A stretch of 64,000 nucleotides of DNA, from NCBI GenBank assembly GCA_903877095.1, contig CAIRCP010000105.1:36946-100945 (forward strand), given 5' to 3'. Below the pieces are notes generated by a model. The model did no database searches, was not told where the DNA came from, and was given only the letters and a program-made list of their open reading frames with translations. Numbering within the stretch: the stretch's first letter is position 1; the number at the start of each line of letters is the position of its first letter. This stretch comes from an uncultured Actinomycetes bacterium. GTDB lineage: Bacteria > Actinomycetota > Actinomycetes > Mycobacteriales > Mycobacteriaceae. A program made the translations under genes and the position numbers. Shown here piece by piece: positions 58,266-64,000 of the stretch.

Positions 58266-59066
58266 CTACCCGTGTTCGGCGTGGCCCAAATACGGTTCCA
58301 GCAGTTTGGACCAGGATTTGTGCAACTGCCGGTACTCGTCCGCGCAGCTGCGAGCCCGGTCCTGCGGTAGCAACCCGCTGGTGACGAGGTCGGCATGCTC
58401 AACGGGGTCATGACCGTAAAACCAGCACAAGAGGTTGTACATACGGGTCTGGTGGATCGAATGCTTGGCGGCGAAGTCGGCCTCGACGAGAACGTCCTGA
58501 CGGGCGGCGTATTGCGCGAACATCCGGGCGTAGTCCTTGACCGCCCCCTCCGCTGCGGGGTTGGCGACGCCATTTTCGTCGGGCTCGAGCAGCATGAACA
58601 CAACCAGTTGATCAGAGGCGTCCTCTTCGCGCCCGGTGATAGGCAGGTCGTAGATGTCGATCATCGCGTGGGCGATTTCATGGTAGAAAGTCGCGATCTC
58701 AGCGTTGATCGCCGCCGGGATGGGGTCGGGGTCGCCGGCCCTCTGGAATGAGCGCAGGCTCAGATCGGCGTCCTCGTAGCAGATCGTGATCTTCTTCTCG
58801 GCGAAGTTCCAGAACGCATTCGCTTCGCCGCACTGTGCCCCGACCAGATCGATGTCGTACGGAAGCGCCATGGTGGCGTTGATTCTCTCGGCCACCCGCT
58901 CCAGCAACTTCGAGCGCGACATCAACGAGCTGCCCACCAGCGCAGGGCCGGTCCTGGCCTTCTCGTAGGTCACGGTCATCTTCGGGTCGGGGGAACCCGA
59001 GCCGCACCCCGAGACCAGCAGTACAGCGACCATCGCGGCCCCGGTGCGTGATGCCAGCGCCGACAC
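58266..59066 (-). CDS. Lipoprotein with DUF4344-type metallopeptidase domain
   Basis: This 266-residue exported lipoprotein has signal peptide MSALASRTGAAMVAVLLVSG with lipobox VSGC (C21). It then has a zinc-peptidase motif H129-E-I-A-H133 in TFYHEIAHAMIDIYDLP and EEDASDQL downstream as a possible third ligand. The ICYED and QCGEANAFW segments before it are typical of DUF4344. It is probably a membrane-anchored peptidase facing the cell wall; substrate unknown. The small lipoprotein gene ends 11 bp upstream, so the two are co-transcribed. Confidence 0.82.
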   Translation of the reverse strand: MSALASRTGAAMVAVLLVSGCGSGSPDPKMTVTYEKARTGPALVGSSLMSRSKLLERVAERINATMALPYDIDLVGAQCGEANAFWNFAEKKITICYEDADLSLRSFQRAGDPDPIPAAINAEIATFYHEIAHAMIDIYDLPITGREEDASDQLVVFMLLEPDENGVANPAAEGAVKDYARMFAQYAARQDVLVEADFAAKHSIHQTRMYNLLCWFYGHDPVEHADLVTSGLLPQDRARSCADEYRQLHKSWSKLLEPYLGHAEHG

Positions 59067-59077
59067 GGAGAAGAGGT

Positions 59078-59260
59078 TCAGTTGTCACCCGTCCCCGGGC
59101 GTTTCACGTTGGTTTTCGAATCCACCGTGGTCGACGTCGGATCCCCGGTCGGCGACTTGGACTCCTTGGTCGAGGAGCAGCCTGCGGTCAGTCCCATCCC
59201 GGCAATCGCGAGCGCACCCGCACATAACGCAATCTGTCTAGCCCATCCAGCGTTCTCCAT
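59078..59260 (-). CDS. Small lipoprotein
   Basis: This 60-residue protein starts MENAGWARQIALCAGALAIA and ends its signal in LTAGC, a good lipobox, leaving a mature Ser/Thr/Lys-rich peptide of about 32 residues. It has no recognised domain. It precedes the DUF4344 metallopeptidase gene by 11 bp on the same strand and may be its partner or substrate. Confidence 0.65.
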   Translation of the reverse strand: MENAGWARQIALCAGALAIAGMGLTAGCSSTKESKSPTGDPTSTTVDSKTNVKRPGTGDN

Positions 59261-59324
59261 GGGTCGGAGGGTACTCCGGAATCAGGTCCGCAGGGATGGG
59301 TGAAACTACCTGATTCGTCGAGGA

Positions 59325-61676
59325 TCAGTCCTTGGCGAATGCCACCGCCCATTGCTTTTCGGCATCGATGTAGGGCGCGCCGGAGACGTCGACCACGACC
59401 TTCGTGATGGTGCCGCCGGTGAACTCGAAGGGCGCCTGATAGGACTGGGACACCGGCTGGCCCAGGTTGCGCCCCACACTGACCCCGCCACCGGCGATGC
59501 CGAAGATGAACGGATGGGCCTTAACGCCCGAAAGCGTCGCTACCGCCTCGCCGTCGATGTATAGCGTCGCATCGCCCTGTGGGATGAAACTGCCCTCGAC
59601 CGTCCCGGTGCGGGCGTAGCCGACGCCCAGGATGTGCTTGCCCATCGGCACCGGATCGGGCGAGGACACCTTCTGTTCGGTCTCGCCGAAGAAGTTGTAG
59701 ACGAAGTGCAGGCGCCCGTCGGCGACGAACAGTGTGTACCCGCCGTGCCCGGCGCCCTGTTTGAGCAGCACGCCGTGCACATCGGCGCTGTCCACCGTGA
59801 CCTCGGCCAGCACCGAGAAGGACCTGCCCGCGATGTTCACGCATGCCCCCAGTGGGACTGGCGCGGTGTGCGGGTAATAGATGTAGCTGGGGCGGTCACC
59901 GGCCAGTGAGGGCCGCGGCCGGCCGAGCACCTCCATGATGTTGAAGTCGGCCAGCGGCAGGCCGTTGTACTTGTCGGCCTCGGCGAACCACAGCTTCTGC
60001 ATTTCCGCGAGCTTTTCGGGGTGTTCAGCCGCCAGGTCATGGCACTGGCTGCGGTCGGCCTCGATATGGAACAGCTCCCAGCGGTCGGCGTCGAAATGCC
60101 CCCACCCCGAGGGCGTGGCAGCGTGCACGGTGTTGGCGAACCAGCCGTTGTTCCAGATACCGCGCGTTCCGAGCATGGTGTAGAACTGGGTCTCCTTACC
60201 GGTCTTGGCCGCCGGATCATCCAGTGCCGCTTTGAAACTCACCCCTTCGAGCGGCTTCTGCGGGACGGCCTTCACGGTCTCGGGCGGGGTGATGCCCAGC
60301 AGGTCGTACACCGTCGGGGTGATATCGCAGACGTTGACGTAGTTGTCGCGGAACTCGCCGTGGGCGCGAATTCCCTTGGGCCACGAGATGATCGCGGTAT
60401 CGGCGATGCCACCCTCGTGGGAGGCGTAGCGCTTATAGAGCTTGTAGGGCGTGTTGAACGCCATCGCCCAGCCGATCGGATAGTGGTTGTAGGTGTGCGG
60501 ACCGCCGAGTTCGTCGTAGCACCGCATGCTGTCCTCGACGGTGTCGATGAGTCCGTTGAAGAACTTGACTTCGTTGACCGAACCGTTCGGCCCACCCTCG
60601 CCGCTGGCCCCGTTGTCGGAGATCACCACGATGATGGTGTTGTCCAACTGTCCGGACTCCTCCAAATAGTCCAGGACCCGGCCGATCTGGGCATCGGTGT
60701 AGGACAGGAAGCCGGCGAACACCTCGGCCATCCGGGCGAAGAGGCGCTTCTCCTCATCGGACAATCCGTCCCAGGGCCGCACGGTGTCCTGCAGCGGCCA
60801 CGGTTCCCCGTTGGGGCCCTTGACATCCAGATAGGGATTCATCGCGGACAGTTCGGTGTCGGCCGGCACGACGCCGAGTTTCTTCTGGTTGGCCAGCACG
60901 ACCTCGCGGTAGCGCTCGTAGCCCATGTCGAAGCGGCCCGCGTACTTGTCGGCCCACTCCTTGAACACGTGGTGCGGGGCGTGCCCGGCGCCAGGGCACA
61001 GGTAGGAGAACCACGGCTTATCCGGCGCGATCACCTTGGCGTCCTGGATGAACTCGATCGTCTTGTCGGCGAGGTCCTTGGACAGGTGATAGCCCTGCTC
61101 CGGGGTGGCGGGCGCCTCGATGGGGTGGTTGTCGTAGACCAACTCCGGATACCACTGATCGGTCTCGCCACCCAGGAAGCCGTAGAACCGCTCGAACCCC
61201 CGCGACAGCGGCCAGTGCCGCTTGGTGGAAGCCAGGCTGGACTCCTCCAGTGGGGTCATGTGCCACTTGCCGAGGCAGTAGGTGTTGTATCCGCGCTCGG
61301 CGAGCACCTCGGAGATCAGCGCGGTGTCATCGGGGATGCGGCCGTTGATACCGGGGAATCCCTCGGTGAACTCCTCCACCACGGCCATCCCCACCGACGT
61401 CGCGTTGCGACCGGTGAGCAGTGCGGCCCGGGTCGGTGAGCAGAGTGCGGTGGTGTGGAACTGAGTCAGCCGAACACCACGCTCAGCGATCCGGCTCATG
61501 GCCGGCATCTCGACCAGTCCGCCGAAGCAGTCCCAGGTGGCGATCCCGATGTCGTCCCAGACGAGGTAGAGCACGTTGGGCGCATTCTCCGGCGCGGTGG
61601 GGGCTGCGTACGGGCCCCAGTCCGGTTCGGAGTCACGGATGTCGAGGGCGATCTTGCCGGTGAATTCAGCAGCCAT
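59325..61676 (-). CDS. Arylsulfatase
   Basis: This 783-residue type I sulfatase hydrolyses sulfate esters using a formylglycine made from C79 in ALCSPTRAALLTGRN. Metal-binding D41/D42 (VWDDIG) and the later IVVISDNGASGEG are in place, and a C-terminal beta-sandwich (from about 625, GRSFSVLAEVTVDSADVHGV) completes the AtsA/AtsD-like length. There is no signal peptide, so it is cytoplasmic. It resembles the decayed copy at 43701-45672. Substrate unknown. Confidence 0.9.
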   Translation of the reverse strand: MAAEFTGKIALDIRDSEPDWGPYAAPTAPENAPNVLYLVWDDIGIATWDCFGGLVEMPAMSRIAERGVRLTQFHTTALCSPTRAALLTGRNATSVGMAVVEEFTEGFPGINGRIPDDTALISEVLAERGYNTYCLGKWHMTPLEESSLASTKRHWPLSRGFERFYGFLGGETDQWYPELVYDNHPIEAPATPEQGYHLSKDLADKTIEFIQDAKVIAPDKPWFSYLCPGAGHAPHHVFKEWADKYAGRFDMGYERYREVVLANQKKLGVVPADTELSAMNPYLDVKGPNGEPWPLQDTVRPWDGLSDEEKRLFARMAEVFAGFLSYTDAQIGRVLDYLEESGQLDNTIIVVISDNGASGEGGPNGSVNEVKFFNGLIDTVEDSMRCYDELGGPHTYNHYPIGWAMAFNTPYKLYKRYASHEGGIADTAIISWPKGIRAHGEFRDNYVNVCDITPTVYDLLGITPPETVKAVPQKPLEGVSFKAALDDPAAKTGKETQFYTMLGTRGIWNNGWFANTVHAATPSGWGHFDADRWELFHIEADRSQCHDLAAEHPEKLAEMQKLWFAEADKYNGLPLADFNIMEVLGRPRPSLAGDRPSYIYYPHTAPVPLGACVNIAGRSFSVLAEVTVDSADVHGVLLKQGAGHGGYTLFVADGRLHFVYNFFGETEQKVSSPDPVPMGKHILGVGYARTGTVEGSFIPQGDATLYIDGEAVATLSGVKAHPFIFGIAGGGVSVGRNLGQPVSQSYQAPFEFTGGTITKVVVDVSGAPYIDAEKQWAVAFAKD

Positions 61677-61715
61677 GACGGCGACGTTACCGACTCAGCG
61701 AGTTCTGGCTCGGGT

Positions 61716-62747
61716 TTAACAGCGCAGAACGCTGGCGACCCAGGAGAACCCGAGCCCGCTGGCCGCGAGAATGGCCAGTTTCCCTTCCGGCAGAAGCCCT
61801 TGGCGGTGCGCCATCGCCATCGTGAACAGGGAGTCGGCAGGACCCATATGCCCGTATTCGTCGAGCGAGATGTAGGTGTGGCCCTGCGGCATACCGATGG
61901 TGTCGAGGATGTGTTCCCGCAACGACGCCTTCACCTGGTTCATCAAGATGAACTCCATCTCGGCGAGCCCGTGCCCGGAGCGCTCGACCGCCCGGTTGAT
62001 CACCGAGACATATTCTTTGAGGTACACGCGATTGATCAGGTCGGCGAAGACGTCACCATCCACCCGCACGTACGCCTGATCCCAGTCGCTGAATTCTTTG
62101 GTGAAGGGCTGCCGCGTGCCGCCGACATCGATACGAAGCAGATCGCCCAAATCGCCGTCGGTGTGTTCAGCGAAGCTGAGCAGTTGGTACCTCGGATGGT
62201 CACGGCGAAGCACGACGGCCGCAGCGCCGTCGCCGAAGTACAGCAGCGGCTGACACTCCGGAATCTCGGCCGAGACGATCCGGCTGAGCGTATCCGCGCA
62301 GACCACGAGGGCGTTGTTCACCGAAGGGTCGCGGTCCATCATCCCCGCCACGACGTTGCAGGCCAATACGCCGCCCGCGCAACCGTTGCGGATCTCGAAC
62401 GAATACGCATGGTGGCAGCCGAGTTCGCGAACGATCGCGGTCGACGGACACCAGTTCCGATAGTCGTAATCGCCCCCGGAGACGAAGATGACGAGGTCGA
62501 GGTCTTCTCCCTTGAGGCCGGCCTCGGCCAAGGCATCTTGTGCCGCCGCCAGCCCCATCGTCGACGGGTGCTCGTCGTCATTGGCGACGTGAACGTAGTT
62601 GAAACCGATCCCACGGGTGAACCGTTCGACCGGAACGCCTCCTCGCCGAGCCAACTCCTCCGCGGAGATGCGATCTTTCGGCGCGTAGGTACCGAAGCCG
62701 ACGATCCCGGCGATGGCGTGCCCCTGGTGAAGGTCGCGCCCGCTCAC
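61716..62747 (-). CDS. KAS III-like thiolase-fold condensing enzyme with altered catalytic residues
   Basis: This 343-residue protein has the FabH/chalcone-synthase fold, with C123 in EIRNGCAGGVLACN as nucleophile and LLYFGDGAAAVVL. Compared with E. coli FabH, the PHQAN His is replaced by Asn (N270 in LMNQVKASL) and the GNTSAAS Asn is replaced by His (H300 in EYGHMGPADS). The triad is thus Cys-Asn-His in order instead of Cys-His-Asn. It may use another acyl donor or catalyse acyl transfer rather than decarboxylative condensation. No acyl carrier gene is adjacent. Start GTG 62747. Confidence 0.8.
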   Translation of the reverse strand: MSGRDLHQGHAIAGIVGFGTYAPKDRISAEELARRGGVPVERFTRGIGFNYVHVANDDEHPSTMGLAAAQDALAEAGLKGEDLDLVIFVSGGDYDYRNWCPSTAIVRELGCHHAYSFEIRNGCAGGVLACNVVAGMMDRDPSVNNALVVCADTLSRIVSAEIPECQPLLYFGDGAAAVVLRRDHPRYQLLSFAEHTDGDLGDLLRIDVGGTRQPFTKEFSDWDQAYVRVDGDVFADLINRVYLKEYVSVINRAVERSGHGLAEMEFILMNQVKASLREHILDTIGMPQGHTYISLDEYGHMGPADSLFTMAMAHRQGLLPEGKLAILAASGLGFSWVASVLRC

Positions 62748-62911
62748 TTTCTGCGTTCCATCACCGAACCCTAGCCACGGTCACGCGGATAGCGCAATGT
62801 TATTGCCGCGCAATGGATTCATTGTCCACTCTCGGTAACGTTGTGACGATGTGGGGCGAATTTTGACGGTCTCACCCGGCTTGGGCGCCAGACGTGGAGA
62901 ATTAGGCCGCT

Positions 62912-63589
62912 ATGAGCTTGCTTTCAATGACGTCGATCGCAATCGCCAGAGACCACGCGGACCCCGGTCAGCCGATCCCGTCGGGCCGACCCGTCCGACC
63001 CGATGGTGCGCTCGGTCAGCGGACTCCGATCCAACCTGAGACTCCGATCAAATCCGACGCGAGTGGGTCAACCGCGGCCGGGTCTGTTGCCGGATTTGCC
63101 GAACTGCTCGTTGCGCAGATCCCCAGCGAAGCGCTCTTGGCCTACACCACACTCCTGGCGCTGTTCTCGGTGGGCGGCTCTTCGTACAACGCGGGCCGCT
63201 GGTTTCTTTACGGCTCAGCTATTTTCGCCTGCGCCGCCACGGTCATCGCGACGTACATCGCCAAGCGCGACTACGGCTTCGAGCACGCGGCCCATACGAA
63301 CCCGACGGCACCGCAACCCTCATCGAGACATGCGGAGATTTCAACGACGTCGCCGACGCGCGTCTCGCCCCTGAGTCATCTGCCCTACCTGCCGACGTTC
63401 ACGGCCATGACGTCCATGGCGGTCTACGGACTGACCGTGCCGGGGTCGCCGCTTCAGTTCGAACTGTCCGGGCCCGGATTCGGCATTCTGTCCGGATGTC
63501 TCGCTGTCGCAGGCGGAGTGATGATGGCGATCATGGCCCCATTCCTCGGAAAGGGCAACGGCGCGGTGGCGGCCACGTCACCGCACTGA
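62912..63589 (+). CDS. Membrane protein of unknown function
   Basis: This 225-residue protein has a Pro-rich, polar N-terminal 60 residues. Two hydrophobic segments lie near residues 75-115 (LLAYTTLLALFSVGG and FLYGSAIFACAATVIATYIA), then a Ser/Thr/Pro loop. Two more lie near 160-215 (FTAMTSMAVYGLTV, GFGILSGCLAVAGGVMMAI). Four helices are likely. I do not recognise the family. The ATG at 62912 is the first in-frame start. The 164 bp upstream, between it and the divergent KAS III-like gene, holds no further gene. Confidence 0.65.
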   Translation: MSLLSMTSIAIARDHADPGQPIPSGRPVRPDGALGQRTPIQPETPIKSDASGSTAAGSVAGFAELLVAQIPSEALLAYTTLLALFSVGGSSYNAGRWFLYGSAIFACAATVIATYIAKRDYGFEHAAHTNPTAPQPSSRHAEISTTSPTRVSPLSHLPYLPTFTAMTSMAVYGLTVPGSPLQFELSGPGFGILSGCLAVAGGVMMAIMAPFLGKGNGAVAATSPH

Positions 63590-63685
63590 CCGTTCGCGGT
63601 TGCAGTCGCTGCTTGTCAGGAAGTGAATTACCATCCGAAATGCCTTGACACTGATCGCCATGGCATTCCAACCCAGGAGGCAAGG

Positions 63686-63859
63686 ATGAACAGTAACGGC
63701 ACAGCCACTCGGGCCGGTGAGGAATACTGGCAGGCCGGGGCGGTCGCGACCTCGGTGAAGACCCCTGACGGACTGCGATGGCAAGTCCGCCGTGAACGCG
63801 ACGGGTTGATCCGCTTCACGAAATGCCTTGCGCACACCAGTCATTGGAAGAAGGTATGA
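63686..63859 (+). CDS. Small hypothetical protein
   Basis: This 57-residue protein (MNSNGTATRAGEEYWQAGAV) contains TPDGLRWQVRRERDGLIRFT and has a strong AGGAGG ribosome site 10 bases before the ATG. It has no membrane segment and the family is not recognised. The stop codon lies in an inverted repeat next to the transposase remnant. The open frame extends upstream to 63623 but without a ribosome site. Confidence 0.55.
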   Translation: MNSNGTATRAGEEYWQAGAVATSVKTPDGLRWQVRRERDGLIRFTKCLAHTSHWKKV

Positions 63860-63872
63860 CACGGCAGTGTCA
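63857..63872. terminator. Palindrome between small gene and transposase
   Basis: TGACAC-GGCA-GTGTCA is a perfect 6-bp inverted repeat covering the stop codons of both convergent genes. It may act as a terminator. No IS30-type terminal repeat can be confirmed from one end. Confidence 0.4.
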
Positions 63873-64000
63873 AGCGGTGGAAGCAACGGAGTCGGTGAGG
63901 AGTTTGGTGAAGACTTCTCGGGGGGTGCGGAATCCGAGGATCGCTCGGGGTCGGTCGTTGAGTTCGTCGGCGATGGCGTCGAGGTAGGGCTGGTGGTCGG
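63870..64000 (-). CDS. IS30-family transposase, C-terminal end (cut by window edge)
   Basis: The last 43 codons of a minus-strand gene read HQPYLDAIADELNDRPRAIL, then GFRTPREVFTKLLTDSVAS to a TGA at 63870-63872. LNDRPR...LGFRTPREVF is the conserved C-terminal signature of IS30-family integrase-core transposases. The rest lies beyond 64000, so neither the inverted repeat nor completeness can be judged. Confidence 0.82.
   Translation of the reverse strand, partial: DHQPYLDAIADELNDRPRAILGFRTPREVFTKLLTDSVASTA

Overview
The window is chromosomal DNA of a mycobacterium, probably a fast-growing Mycolicibacterium-type species. GC is high, many starts are GTG, and gene order follows the Mycobacterium tuberculosis stretch from about Rv2463 (lipP) to Rv2511 (orn): lipP, nei2, rpiB, an Rv2466c-like oxidoreductase, pepN, an HNH nuclease, glbO, NAD-glutamate dehydrogenase, ettA, an ssb paralogue, plsB2, the HAD/PlsC protein, lipQ, echA14, fadE19-accA1-accD1, bkaR, an MmpS-like protein, the Rv2509-type reductase and orn. 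The synteny is recalled from knowledge of that genome, not computed.

Layout. 1-3988: a two-component pair with a badly eroded kinase, the LipP esterase and a glycine-rich membrane-anchored protein. 4004-8606: core repair and metabolic genes. 8625-16712: an accessory block inserted directly after the pepN stop codon. It encodes cyanophycin synthetase, a tandem cyanophycinase, a small unknown protein and an AstE/aspartoacylase-like metalloenzyme on the minus strand, with a cationic amino acid permease diverging from them. Together these could import arginine, store it as arginyl-polyaspartate, depolymerise the polymer and split the beta-Asp-Arg dipeptide. 16716-35135: core genes for oxygen binding, glutamate catabolism, translation, copper/cytochrome biogenesis and phospholipid synthesis.

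35351-42040: the remains of an integrative mobilisable element at a tRNA-Arg gene. It has a tyrosine integrase, a MobF relaxase/helicase with an internal deletion, a replication-type helix-turn-helix domain fused to an AbiEi antitoxin, and three toxin-antitoxin modules. All three toxins are damaged (zeta by an in-frame TGA, AbiEii cut at both ends, RelE by a C-terminal frameshift). The HTH and Phd antitoxins and their palindromic operators look intact, and AbiEi survives as a fusion.

42188-62747: echA14, a secreted glycine-rich protein, a decayed arylsulfatase, the leucine-degradation genes fadE19-accA1-accD1 facing a TetR regulator across a large symmetric operator, a mycolate-type ketoreductase, a fatty acid hydroxylase with a GntR regulator, a HerA-like ATPase, orn, tRNA-His, two small lipoprotein genes, an intact arylsulfatase and a KAS III-like enzyme whose catalytic His and Asn positions appear exchanged. 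62912-64000: an unknown membrane protein, a short hypothetical gene and the 3' end of an IS30-family transposase cut by the window edge.

The strongest candidates for new biology are the mycobacterial cyanophycin locus, with its half-dead tandem cyanophycinase and proposed AstE-type dipeptidase, and the element in which all three toxins have decayed.
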